From contig CM060856.1 in assembly GCA_030737835.1 (NCBI GenBank), positions 2,948,952-3,012,951 on the forward strand: 64,000 bases of DNA, in the 5' to 3' direction. The notes under the pieces were generated by a model. It did no database searches. It was not told where the DNA came from and was given only the letters and a program-made list of their open reading frames with translations. Shown piece by piece: positions 26,311-38,203 of the stretch (within the stretch, counting starts at the first letter, position 1; every line of letters begins with the position of its first letter). The translations under genes and the position numbers were made by a program. This DNA is from Acorus gramineus. Its lineage: Eukaryota > Streptophyta > Magnoliopsida > Acorales > Acoraceae.

Positions 26311-27142
26311 CCATTTGAGATCCCAATTTTTTTTTTTTATCATCATCGTCATTGTGCCGTTGTTCGCGCCATCGTCTTCTTCGCGTTGTAAACGACTCAT
26401 CGTCATCACTATCCGTGCGCGAGCACCATCCATCACGCGTCGCTCGTCGCTGCACCCGTCTGTGCCTGAGCGTCGCCTCATCTTACTCGTGCGGCGCACC
26501 TGTCCGCACCGGCATCACACCGCGTGCTGTCTGGCGCACACGTCCGAGCACCGATCCCGTTCGCACGCTGCCGTCGTCGCGCCTGAGCGCTGTTCGTCCC
26601 AGTCCATCACTAGATCACGCCGTTCGTCCCTGCGCGTGCGATCTCGAAGAATCCGTGCGAGATCCCACGTCGTCCGGGATTTCACGCGTGCTCGTACGGG
26701 GACCCCGCGCCCCAGATCTGATCGACCTGCATCAGGATCCGTCCGCGACACGGATCTGTTCGACCTGCCTGGATGCACCCACCCACATCCGGATCCACCC
26801 GCATCCGGACCCGACAGTCGGACTTGGATCCGAATACCCGTTTGTCCGGTGTTCCTTTGCCGGCAACTGTAGCCGTTCGGCCATCGTCCGGCAACATCCC
26901 AGAGACCGTCCGGCCACTTCCGCCCACCGTCTGGAAACTTTCGGCAACCATCCGGAAACTTCCAGCTACCGTCCAGCACCATCAGACCGCCGCCCATCGG
27001 CCGTCGGCCCTATTTTGTCGTGTTTCTTTCCTGGACTGTTACGACTTCGTTCGGACTCCGAATCTAGTCATCCAGGTACTCATTTTGTTCAGTTTTTTGT
27101 CGTCTATGCATTCGTGTATATTTCGGCTTTATTTGAGATATT
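26311..27142 (+). other. GC-rich untranslated leader of the second copia element
   Basis: About 830 bases between primer site and gag, strongly GC-rich and full of CCGTCCGGC/CATCCGGAAAC-like short repeats. Long frames are open on both strands here, but they have arginine/proline/serine-rich biased composition and resemble no known protein. I read them as a by-product of GC content. Confidence 0.6.
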
Positions 27143-27148
27143 TTGATC

Positions 27149-30100
27149 ATGTCTTCGTCTGAAAATTCAACTAATCCAAATCCCACGTTGCCGGTCACCA
27201 CTTCTCTTCAACCAACCGTCCATGTGGACTCCTTTGAGTCATTTCGTAATGTTCTTCGGAATTCGACCGACTTCCTGCTGAGCTCCACAGATGATTGGCC
27301 GTCCTGGTGTGCCACTGTGAAGAGCACCCTCAGTTCGCGTGATTTATTCGGTCACCTTGATGGTACTATTGCTGCTCCACTGTTTGACTCTCCGACGTAT
27401 ACCTCATGGCGCAGACGTGATCAGCGTGCCTCTTCGTATGTGATTAATTCTGTTGATCTCTCTCTTCGGGCCGATCTTAGTGGCTTCGACACGGCAGCTG
27501 AGCTTTGGGCCTCTCTTGTTGAACGCTTTGTTGATAAAAGCGGCGCCCGAGAGTACTAGTTACTTGCGGAGGCCCAGACAATTGTTTAGGGTGATTTATC
27601 TGTCACAGATCTATACAGTCGCATGCGCACTTGTTTTCGTGAACTGCGTACCCTTGAGCCTGGCCCACGTGCATCTCCAGCTGAGCGAGCCGTTTTTCGT
27701 GATCGTCGTGAGCTCTACCAGTTCCTTATGGCTCTTCATCTTGAATTCTTTGCTTTGGCTGGACAATTGATTCATCGGGATCCTTTACCACGCTTAGAGG
27801 CTGCTCTAGCCGAGATTGTCGCTGAGGAGACTCGTCTTCGTGCTGTCGCATCTCGGCAAACCACGTCTTCGACCATATATTCAAGAGTTCTCGCTGCTGC
27901 CTCTCCTGCTGTTCCCAATGCACCTTCATCACGTTCTGTAATTCTTTGTGTGCACTGCAAAAGACCGGGCCATGCCATTAATAACTGCTGGGATCTTCAT
28001 CCAGAGAAACGCCCGGTTTCTCGTATGCCACTGCAAGCTTCTCAAGGTGATGGTTCCACTTTAGTTCCATACTTACTGCATGTTCACCTGCGCTTGCTCA
28101 TTTGCTTCCGATTCATATTGTTGATGGTTCCACTTTAGTTATCACCCAGTGTGGATCTATCACCACCACCTCTGATCCAACTGGTCGTCTTTCCATTCCA
28201 TTTGTTTTACATGCGTCAGATCTTTGCATGAACCTTATTTCCATTAGTCGGCTTTGTGATTCCGGTTTGACCGTTTCTTTCACTTCCTCTGGTTGTTTTG
28301 TGCAAGATCTACACTCAGGGCGGAGGATTGGTGTTGGTCGTAGAGTCGACGGATTGTACTTCGTGGAGTATCTGCATCTCCCAGTTCCAGATCCTTCTGT
28401 CTTTTGTGGTAGTGTCACTTCTAATGCCGATCTGTGGCATAGAAAGTTAGGTCATGTCTCTGAGTCTCGCCTTAAAGGCCTTTTTGAGCCTGGTGTGTTA
28501 GGATCTGCTTCTTTTTCTCCTTTGTCTGTGTGTGGGCTGTAAATTGGCCAAACCCGTGGCCCTACCTTTTAGTTCTAGTAATAATCAGTCCACCAGTCCT
28601 TTTGAGTTAGTGCATTCTGACATTTGGGGCCCTGCTCCCGTACATTCTCTAAGTGGTTTTTCTTATTATATTAGCTTCATTGATGATTATTTTCGCTTTA
28701 CGTGGATTTATTTACTACGTAATCGCTCTGAGGTTGCTCACATCTATGAAGTTTTTACCACCATGATTCACACCCAATTTCATACTCGAATCAAAACCTT
28801 TCGATCTGATTGTGCTAAGGAATATATATCGTCTATAATACGCTCTCTGATCCAGTCTCATGACACAATCTTTCAGCAGTCTTGTCCCTACACTCATGAA
28901 CAGAATGGTGTTGTAGAACGTAAACATCGTCACATTCTTGAGACAACTCGCTCTCTCTTACTATCCTCGTCTGCCCCACAGCACTCCTGGGCTGAGGCTG
29001 CACTTCTTTCTGTTCACCTCATTAATATCACTCCCTCCACCGTTTTCTCTGGCGTGTCTCCTCATGAATGCCTCTATTCTTCTCATCCTGATTATAGTCG
29101 TCTTCGAGTTTTCAGTTGTGCGTGTTATGTTCTTCTTCCTCCTCATGCTCGCACCAAGCTCTCTGCTCGGTCGGTTCGATGTGTTTTCTTAGGAATAAGT
29201 TTCAAGCATAAGGGGTATCGTTGTTATGATCCTGTGGGTCATCGTTTTTTGTTAGCTTGTCATGTGTTATTTGTTGAGAATGTTCCCTATTTTTTTGTCT
29301 GCATCCCATGAGCTTACTTCTCCTACATCTCCTTCTGTTCAACCATGTCCTGTTATTGAGTCTTTTCCCGTTCCTCCATCATCTTCTGTGTCTTTACCCT
29401 CTCCTAGTCCTCCCCTTGTTACTGCAGATACTTCTCAAGGTGTTCCGCCTTCTGCGTCTGACGCCCCTCTCCTGGCTGTGGATCTGAGTTGTGTCGCTTG
29501 CTATCCTCAACGTGAGCGTTGTCCGCCTGCCCGTTTCAGTTTTGATAGTGAACCCTCTGATCAGTTTGGTTTTGTCACAGTGAGCTCTTATTCTCCACAA
29601 CTTCAAGCTTTTCTTACAGCTATTCATACATATCGGGAACCTAGGTCATATCAAGAGGCAGTTCAGCACCCTGAGTGGCGGCAGGGCATGGATGAGGAGT
29701 TTCAGGTGTTTCAGGAGACTCACACATGAGATATTGTTCCTCTTCCCACTGGTGTTGAGCCTATCGGTTGCAAATGGATTTTTAAGGTCAAACATCGACC
29801 TGATGGATCCATTGAACGACACAAGGCTCGTCTAGTTGCTCGCGGTTTCACATAGGAGTATGGGATCGATTATGAGGAGACTTTCACCCCTGTTGCACAG
29901 ATGACCACTGTTCACACACTTCTTGCCGTTGCTGCAACTCGTCACTGACCTCTCTCTCAGATGGATGTGAAGAATGCCTTTCTTCACGGGGACTTATCAG
30001 AGGTGGTCTACATGCAACCACCTCCTGGTCTTCGTACTCCCCCACAACATGTCTGTTGTCTCCGACGTGCTATATATGGCCTCAAGCAGGCTCCTCGTGC

Positions 30101-31121
30101 GTGGTTTGAGCGTTTTCATAGTGTTATTCTATCAGTTGGCTTCGTTGAGAGCTCTCAGGATCACTCTTTGTTTGTGCGATCCTATATGATCATCACTGGT
30201 GACGACTCAGCTGGTATTACTCTTGTTCAACGTCACCTCAATAGTCAGTTTCAGATGAAAAATCTCAGTACTCTTCGCTACTTTTTAGGGCTAGAGATTG
30301 CTTAGAGTAAGCGGGGGATTCTTCTCTTTCAACAGAAGTACACAATAGATATTATTGATCGTGCCGCTATATCTGACACTCGCAGTGCTGACACTCCCCT
30401 TGAGCTTAATGTAAAGCTCCGTCCTACTGATGGAGAGATTCTTTTAGATCCTACACGATACAGGCAGATCGTGGGCCAACTAGTGTATCTTTGCATCACC
30501 AGACTTGATATTGCTCATGCAGTCAGCATCGTTAGTCAGTTCGTCTCCGCTCCTCGTTCGGTTCACTATAGTGCTCTCATGAGGATCCTCAGATATTTAC
30601 ATGGGACTATTACTAAATCACTCTATCTGTCATCATCTTCATCTCTTGTTCTTCGAGCTTACTCTGACGCTGACTGGGCGGGAGATCCGACTACTCATCG
30701 ATCCACTACTGGTTTTTGCATATTTCTTAGAGATTCTCTTATTTCCTGGCGCAGCAAGAAACAAGATGTCGTTTCTCTTTCCATCACAGAAGCCGAGTAT
30801 CGAGCTATGGCCATCACGACCAAAGAGATCGTTCATCTCAGACGTCTCTTAGTCGATCTTGGAGTTGATGTTACAAGTCCTACTCCACTTTACTGTGATA
30901 ATCGGAGTGCTATTCAGATTGCCAGTAATTCGATTTTTCATGAGAGGACTAAACATATTTAGATTGACTGTCATTTTATCCGTCAGTACTTCCTTGCTCA
31001 GACACTTACGCTTCCGCACATTTCCTCTGCTAAACAAATCGCGGACTTCTTCACGAAGTCTCATCCAGTTCCTAGATTTCAATCTCTAATTCACAAACTC
31101 ACGTTGTTTGATCTACCTTAA
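27149..31121 (+). pseudogene. Copia gag-pol polyprotein, broken, lacking protease and RT catalytic motifs
   Basis: Gag starts MSSSENSTNPNP and has stops at about 27557 and 27587. The zinc knuckle CVHCKRPGHAINNC (about 27950-27991) is intact. The protease DSG region is missing between the knuckle and HIVDGSTL. The integrase core shows ELVHSDIWGP, FIDDYFRFTW and HEQNGVVERKHRH (28530-28930). RT has stops near 29727, 29854 and 29946 and retains QMDVKNAFLHGDL and AIYGLKQAPRAW, but the YVDD segment is deleted (SYMIITGDD follows FVR). RNase H shows AYSDADWAGDPTT and YCDNRSAIQIA, with a further stop near 30960. The gene cannot support transposition. Confidence 0.9.
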
Positions 31122-31134
31122 GTTTGAGCGGGGG

Positions 31135-31285
31135 TGTTAAATTACATGTGTATTATATTATTACTGTGTTACACGTGTATTACTGTATTACACGTGTATT
31201 AGGTCTTGTACTATTATATATAGGGTTTAATCCCTCTCTTAATGAATTAGGTCTTATTATTTTTTTCTTCCCTAAATCTAATACA
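31135..31285 (+). repeat. 3' LTR of the second copia element
   Basis: Begins TGTTAAATTACATG after the purine tract and repeats 26150-26298 with about 7 substitutions over the alignable 138 bases, plus a rearranged last dozen bases. Confidence 0.85.
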
Positions 31286-32355
31286 CATTATCATTTTTTA
31301 ATTGTGTAGTCTTCTACATTTATACGCGCACTTAAAACTGTAGTCTGTGCTTCCTAAACCTCTCTGATGAAGGAATGTGTGGCTCACCTACCTGGCATAT
31401 AGGGATGACCAGCCTGTTCAGGAATGCTTCCACCATCCAGACCCATCATCTGTACATCATATCGGTTCAATCTCCCTTCATGGCTTGCTTGCCAAACATA
31501 GAAAAGCTTGTCGATAAAGCAGCCATCCTTTCAAAAGAAATCCAGGTAATCAAAAGAATTGGAAGTCTCACTTTACTTAATCCACTAAATGCTGCCCAAT
31601 TCTTCTCTCTTTATAAAATCAAATCAATGTTAATGTTGTGGGTACTGGGCTGTTGGATTTGTTGGGTCATCTTTTTTTTGCTTATATAACTCAGCATAAT
31701 GAGTCTCTAGATGCTTCTGAACAATCCATTCTTTTAGGGGAATTGTTTGTTGGTTGAATTTGATTGTTTGTTGTTATTGATTCCCCTCAGAACAAAGAGG
31801 AAATGAAGTGATGAAATCTGTAAATCACATGGAGTCTTATATTAGCCTATCATTTCTTATCTTCAGTTATCAGGAATTCTGCTATGGATTTTATTGTTTC
31901 CACTCCTTGTCTGTTGTTGCATCCAACTAGTGAATAGAGGGTTGGGTTGCTTTCTTGTGTGTGCTAAGCTGACTCAGTTCGACGTGGCCACCGACTCATT
32001 GGGTCCTCCTCCAGATCGAGAAAATCTTCTCTTTCTTTTTTGTCATTGCCTTTTCTGTCTCTCCCTCTCTGCTAACTCGTGAAAGAAAATTTAAATTTAA
32101 ACCACTTTGTATACCTCAAAAATGCCCTTTGTACATCTTTTTTTTTTCGCTATAAAGCTGCAGTCCCCAATTTATATTTGAATACATCACTTTTAGAAAG
32201 AGTTTTATACACTCATCTGTTTTGTAGCACTGTCTCCAATCTAGAAGCATTTCTCCAGTCATCTATACACTATAATATACTTTATTTTTTATAACAACAT
32301 GCATTTTTTAGTTTTAAACAATTATATATATTTTTAATAAATAAATAAATAAAAA
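31286..32355. other. Intergenic, no gene recognised
   Basis: A 315-base open frame at 31375-31689 ends in a hydrophobic stretch and has no resemblance I can name. A GT donor-like site near 31545 suggests a possible exon, but nothing downstream supports it. Confidence 0.35.
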
Positions 32356-33434
32356 TGGATTTTTAGTTTTAAGTCCCTGTAAATATACCTTTTTTGGATC
32401 AATCTCTCCCTTCTTCATATTTCTTTTGAAGTTCTTAAATTTAATCAGCTATTTGGTTTTTAGCCCTTCCACCAAACGTCTGTCCATATACACCGTTAGT
32501 TTGTGAAATGAGATTTTTATTTTAAAGTCTCTATAAATTATGTTATTTAGTGATCAGTCCCTTCCTTCTTCATATTTCATTTTAAGTATCTAATTTCATT
32601 TTTTTTTATGAGTCCCTTGATAAAATGTTCATATGATTTTGTAAGTATTTTTATATCGATTTTCTAGTTCAACGTATTTTCAACTTCCATCATTTGATAC
32701 TTTAAATCAATTATGGTGTATAGTTGCCTAGCCAAGATTTTATAACAGTGGGAGAAAATTTTGGATCCTTCATTAATGAGATTTTAAATAAAAATAAATA
32801 ATAGTAGCCATGTAAAATAAATTTTTCATTGACTGCATACAAATTTTTTAATGGCATTTAATTTTTAAATTTAAAATTCTTAACGCACTCGCATATCTAA
32901 TTTAATATTTCACAATTGTCAATCAAGAAGAAATCATTTAAATCAAAATTCAATATTGAAAAAATTCTCAAAATTTGCTTATGTAATTAATCGTAATTAG
33001 ACAATTAAGATTATAAGAGAATGTAATTTTGGATTTGGTGGGCATATGTAGTGTTAAATAACACTGAAATTGTCACTAAACATATAACAATGCAAATATA
33101 GTTTTAATTTAGATATTTCATTAAACATTTTATATACAAGTTTTAAATATCAAAATACTTACAAAATCATATAGACATTTTGTCAAGGGATGCATTTAAA
33201 GTTAGGGACTTAAAAAGAAATATGAAGAAGGGAGGGACTGATCACTAAATAATATAATTTATAAGGATTTAAAAATAAAATCACATTTCAGAAATTAACG
33301 GTGTATGGAATGCGTTTGGCAAAAGGATTAAAAACTAAATAGGTGGTTGAATTTGGGAACTTAAAAAGAAATATAAAGAAGAGATTTATCGATTCTTAAA
33401 TAAACATGTTTACAGGGATTTAAAACTAAAAAAT
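32356..33434. mobile_element. Foldback MITE, 'AAGTCCC' family, copy 2 (large)
   Basis: The left arm (about 32356-32660: TTTTTAGTTTTAAGTCCCTG, CTTCTTCATATTTC, ACACCGTTAGTTTG) is mirrored by the right arm (about 33160-33434: GAAATATGAAGAAG, AAATTAACGGTGTA, CAGGGATTTAAAACTAAAAA). Both arms carry an internal duplication of the AAGTCCC/CTTCATATTTC unit. The middle 500 bases are unrelated AT-rich DNA. Confidence 0.7.
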
Positions 33435-34765
33435 TCAAATAAAATTTATTAGTACTGTGAATGTAACGGGATTGGACATATCATTTTTCTTTTATAGAAA
33501 AGAAGTAACAGACAATTGCCCCGCATCTTGGCATCTTGACGTGATTAAGCTTTCTCCATAGTTCACTTTTGTATTAAATCATAAACTTTGTCCGAAAGTT
33601 GATTTGGCCGGTTGAGTACTTGCTTACATCTGTTAGCAATGGAGTTCCCGATAAGGTAGGATGTTAGATTGTGGGGTCTACTAGTTTCTAAAATTGAGCA
33701 TTGTAGAAAGCAGGGCTCCAACAGGATGAGCTTAAGTGACACCATTTATTGAGTAAATTTTTATTTTATTTTTATATTGGAGAGATCTTTCGTTGTTGAT
33801 CTTATGGTCGAGCTAGGAAGACTACATCCGTCTATTTGTCATTCTTTTAAATAATCGTCAACAAACAAGTGGATAAGTCAGCGTCAAGACTCAAACTCAG
33901 AACCTATCGATAATACCGTTAAGTCTTAAACCGTTGTCCTATAACTATTGGGACTGGGTAAACTTGTAATATTAGAGGGTAATATATATGGTCATGGTCG
34001 TTGTGTGGCAATTGGTGAGTGAAGATGGCTATTGTTATTTGGCACATAAGAAATAAGTATTTGGCATATCAAAAGTTGACATCTGTTGGTGAGTAGCAGG
34101 TCAGGGTGACAAAGGCTTCACAAACCAACTTTTTTTTTTCGGCGGATAAGACAAGAAGGCATGTGCGCGCACCTTCCTTCGATAGCAATATAAAGTCGTC
34201 TTGCACTGTTTGAATTTATATGATCAGCTCTAATGGGGCGAACTTTGTTTCCGTATGGGATTATACAAAGTCCTTTACGAGAAGGTTTAACCCAAAACAA
34301 AACCAGACAGAAAATCTAAAGACGAAAAAAGGCTTGTCATCATAAGCTTTTCAAATTTACATAACCCGCCCCATGTGATCTCCCGCTTTTGGTAGAGACA
34401 ACCGTATATAAATACCCAACAAGAAAATAACACTACTTTGGCAATACCCATGTCTGGATTCAGTTAGGCATGGGTATCATCAGCACAATGAGAATCCAAC
34501 TGCACAGCCTATTTGTCAAGCTATAGTTTATAAATCGAATCGCACAATCAATTATTGAGTATATTATCACTCTTTGTGCAGTTCGATTCATAAATTATGT
34601 AGTTTAATTAATAAACCGTACAGTTCAATACTAATAACACTAATGTTAACAGACCTGATTGGATCCAGATTCCCCACCATCCAAATATAAATAAAGTATA
34701 TTGTAAAGAAGGAAAGGAAGAAAGAAGAAAAAAAATTGCCTCCACCCTTTATTTTTTCTTTAGGG
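33435..34765. other. Intergenic, no gene recognised
   Basis: Contains a local imperfect hairpin at about 34526-34603 (TTTATAAATCGAATCGCAC against GTGCAGTTCGATTCATAAA). No coding exon was recognised. Confidence 0.4.
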
Positions 34766-35038
34766 TTTTTTAGTTTTCAGTCCCTATAAACATACCTATT
34801 TAGAGATTGAATCCTTACTTCTTCATATTTTGATTTTAGTCCCCAGATTTAATGGATATGTTCTTTTTTAGTCCTCTCAGAGACTAAAAACAAAACCAAA
34901 TAATTTAGGGATAGGTCCATCTTAGGAACTAAAAAAGAACATATCATTTAAATCTGAGGACTAAAACTAAAATATGAAAAATTGAGGGATCGATCGCTAA
35001 ATCCTATGGTTTATGAGGACTTAAAAATAAAAATCCAT
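34766..35038. mobile_element. Foldback MITE, 'AAGTCCC' family, copy 3
   Basis: Ends TTTTTAGTTTTCAGTCCC and GGACTTAAAAATAAAAATCC are inverted, and inner pairs (CTTCATATTTTGATTTTAGTCC against GGACTAAAACTAAAATATGAA) continue the hairpin. It lies about 450 bp upstream of the two-domain HIPP gene. Confidence 0.7.
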
Positions 35039-35305
35039 TTTCTTTATTAACATTTGTTTCTGTTCAACTTTCATCTTTTAACATTATCTCATCTCTCACC
35101 CCCTGTAAATCTCCCTCCCCCTTCCCTCTCTACCTCCTCCTGCATTGAAGGAAGATAAAAACAAAAGATAGGAAAAACTATTTAAGCAAAATTCAATACT
35201 GATTGCGTGTGCCCTCAGGAGTCAAATCATTTGTTGTGGACTTGTGTTATTTTTCCTAAAACACCATTAGGAACCCAAAAACCTCTCCCACTCTCATTTG
35301 ACAAC

Positions 35306-35314
35306 TATATAAAA
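35306..35314 (+). promoter_or_regulatory. TATA box of the two-domain HIPP gene
   Basis: TATATAAAA lies about 180 bases upstream of the ATG at 35491 and is followed by a pyrimidine-rich leader. Confidence 0.6.
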
Positions 35315-35490
35315 AGAAGCCCATCTTTCTTTGTTTGAGCCCCCCCTCTCTTTGGTTTTTGCCCTGCTTTTTTTCTTTTAATCAATAGGTGAAGAAGCTA
35401 AACCGGTAATGTCATAGTTGGTCTGTTCAAGCGAGGTTCTTTCGCAATTGGGTTATCTGGTTTTTTATTTCTGGTGATTTTTTTTGCAAA

Positions 35491-36784
35491 ATGTTGGAAG
35501 AAACCAAGGCAGAAGCCAAGCCAGAAGAGAAGAAAGAGGAGGAAAAGAAAGAAGAGAAGACAGAGGAGAAAGCAGAGGAGAAGAAAGAAGAAGAGCCAAA
35601 GCCACCATCCCCACCACCTCCAATAGTGTTATATGTGGACCTGCATTGTGTTGGCTGTGCAAAGAAGATCGAGAGAACCATATTGAAAGTCAGAGGTACA
35701 TATTGAAAGACAGAAGGTCTAACTGAATGTATCATCTAATAATTCTTTGTATAACAAGTTTTCTTGAAATGGGTTTTGCAGGGGTGGAGGAAGTAGAGAT
35801 AAACATGCCGATTAACCAGGTCACTGTGAAGGGCATAGTAGACCCACAGGCGATCTGTGACAGAATTCAAAACCGAACCTCAAGGAGTGCAAGAATTCTA
35901 TCTCCTCTCCCACCCGCCAACGGAGAATCCAAACCCGAAGCACCTCCTGCTAAGGTACACCAAAGTAACCATGCATGCACAAGCGCAAATGTACCTCAAA
36001 TGCATACACGTACGTTTGCAGTACTAAATGATTGTTCACAGGTGAGTGGGATGCAAACGGTGGAGCTACGTGTGAACATGCACTGCGAGGCGTGCGCGCA
36101 GCAACTCAAGAAGAAGGTTCTCAAGATGAGAGGTTTGTGTTGTGACTTCATTATCATGATTTACAGTGCTGGTAGACATGCTACCGCGATTTCATTACTG
36201 AAATCGTGGTACAAAAAAGAGTAAAATACAGGTAGTCAACGTCCCCCTGATTAGAAGAGACGTCAAATGTGAGATGACAAAATTAACAGTGTAAATAGAC
36301 AAAATTAACTTGTGGTGGTCCCAATACAGGAGTACAGGCGGTTGAGACGGAGTTGAGCAGTGGTAAGGTGACTGTGAGTGGTACGATGGACGGCGAGAAG
36401 CTCAAGGACTACATTTACCAGCGGACAAGAAAGCTCGCCAAAATTATACCTCAGCCACCCAAAGAGGAACCCAAGAAGGAGGAAGAAGTGAAAGCAGAAC
36501 CAGGGGAGAAGCCACAGGAGGATAAGAAGGAAGAGAAACCGGAGGAGGAGAAGAAGGAAGAAGAGAAAGCTCAACCTCCACCTCAAGAAGGCGACATTGG
36601 AGGCGGAGGCGAAGAGAAGGGTCAGGAGAAAGGAGAGGAACCAAAGAAGGAAGGGGAGGAGATTGTCGTGAGCGATGACATGGTGAAGAAGATGATGTAC
36701 TGGAGGCCGATTTACGTGATCGAGCAGCTGCCACCGCCACAGTTGTTCAGTGATGAGAATCCGAATGCTTGTTGCATTTCATGA
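35491..36784 (+). CDS. HIPP with two HMA domains (HIPP7/9-like), 4 exons
   Basis: Exons 35491-35695, 35782-35954, 36042-36132 and 36330-36784 join in frame through GT-AG introns to about 307 residues. An acidic/basic low-complexity start (Glu/Lys repeats, residues 3-37) precedes HMA domain 1 with CVGC (Cys53, Cys56). HMA domain 2 has CEAC (Cys141, Cys144). A second Glu/Lys-rich linker and the end NACCIS follow, giving the CaaX box CCIS for isoprenylation. The HMA phase-1 intron after VRG/MRG is at the same place in both domains, which fits an internal domain duplication. The family binds metals or partner proteins at membranes. The ligand is unknown from sequence. Confidence 0.92.
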
Positions 36785-38203
36785 TTTGAGCGTTTTGTTT
36801 CTTCTTCTTCTTCTTTTGGTCTATTTTACATCAAGATTTAATAAGGATGATATGTTCTTGCAGGATGGAATGGAATGACAGTACTAGTACCATATCAGCT
36901 TTAATACTATGAAATTGTTGTACATAGGAGTCAGACACTGTAACAGCTCATGCTGCCACAGAATGTATGAGTAATAATAATTGAAAAAAAAATGTTTGTG
37001 GATCTAGCTTTAGTTGTGAAGCCTTGTTTTGTTTCATGCGGGATGATAACATATTCAACCAAATAAACAAGAGTTCTACAACCCATCACAGAGTACCACT
37101 ATGATGCAGCATCAAAACGTTATGACAGGACAAATTCACTTTATGTACACATAATTACTTGTAGTGATACACGAATATTTTAAAACTATGAAGGCTTGGG
37201 AATTTATCAGAAACAAAAGAGTTAAGCCAAGTGAGACAAGTGGCTATGGCAAACCAATAAAAAAAAAAAAAAAGAAGAGTAGCTACGGCAAAAGTACCGA
37301 CCCCCCAAATATTTGACCTGTGCTTGGCTGCTCTGCAGGACAAGACCACTACTCTAGAGCTGCAAAGGAAAGTTTAGTGAGGGACATCACATGTCCCTTG
37401 TGTAAAGCGAAGACTGAATCCATAGTCCACTTATTTCTGAATTGCTCCTATTCAGCATGTACATGGGCTGCAGTGTTATTGCGGAGGGCATTGTTACACT
37501 CAATTGATTTTACAGTAAAAAATACAGTCTTATATGTTTTGTTAAAAATCCAGTGAAACATATACCTCGTTAGATGATGTATATATCTAGTTAAATTTTT
37601 TCATACACTTACTAAAAATGAATTCATTTAATTCAAATTGGAACAATGAAAACACGTGTGGTCTGAGTTTTGATCGATAAAAATGACCATCGAAACATTT
37701 TCGTATTGCAAATTGGGTGTTGGATTCATCAAAATGCAATTCATAGTTTTGTTTATTGTTTGAACAAATCCTTCTCATGGGAACTTGAGAAAAGAAGAAT
37801 GGACCCCCTCCATGCAAAAGATGACTAAAAACTAGGGGATTGTGATTCTCCCAATCAAGCACAGTTAATAGACAATCGAGGGACCGCTTCTAAGCTATAG
37901 GCAGAGCTGCAAAACGAGTGTATCAACACTCTGTCACAAACACACCCTAGCCACATAATCTTCTTAAACCCACCCTAGACACAACCAAGTCCACTTTCAT
38001 GACAGAATAAAACATCATAAACTTGGACGACGAACACCTCCTATTGTAAGTAATGACCATCTCGACATTTTCTTTATTTACTGCTTAATGAGATCTCAAC
38101 AGAAAGTGTGCTAATTACAAGTGTAAACACTGTATACATATTTCTTCTTTCATAGATATTCTCTTGGATTCTACTTTTAAACAATAAGGAAACATTTCAT
38201 GAA
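36785..38203. other. Spacer between the two-domain HIPP and ILR1-like genes (tail to tail)
   Basis: Probable HIPP 3' UTR to about 37000, a LINE remnant at 37320-37556, and the probable 3' UTR of the minus-strand amidohydrolase close to 38203. Confidence 0.45.
37320..37556 (+). mobile_element. LINE remnant with RT zinc-binding (zf-RVT) piece
   Basis: The frame reads CPLCKAKTESIVHLFLNCSYS followed by CTWAAVL. This matches the CPxC...E...HLFxxCxxA..W pattern of the zf-RVT domain found at the end of plant non-LTR retrotransposon polyproteins. Only this short tail remains. Confidence 0.65.

Larger units (their letters stand above)
26150..31285 (+). mobile_element. Second Ty1/copia element, short LTRs, degenerate
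   Basis: LTRs of about 150 bp (26150-26298 and 31135-31285) share a TGTTA start and an internal repeat of TTACACGTGTATTA. They differ at roughly 5% of sites plus changes at the 3' edge. A primer site TGATATCAAAGC (26299-26310) resembles the complement of initiator tRNA-Met, and a purine-rich GAGCGGGG precedes the 3' LTR. Coding order gag-integrase-RT-RNase H marks it as copia. No clean target duplication was found. Confidence 0.92.

Noticed and set aside
26352..27146. 264-residue open frame (and overlapping 185-residue and minus-strand frames) upstream of the second copia gag
   Set aside because: GC-rich copia leader in which frames on both strands are open. Composition is Arg/Ser/Pro-biased and no motif is recognised.
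31375..31689. Possible orphan exon
   Set aside because: One donor-like site, but no partner exon, no family resemblance and frame choice ambiguous.
36305..36740. Minus-strand frames opposite the two-domain HIPP
   Set aside because: Complement of the Glu/Lys-rich linker, giving Leu/Pro/Ser-rich nonsense.
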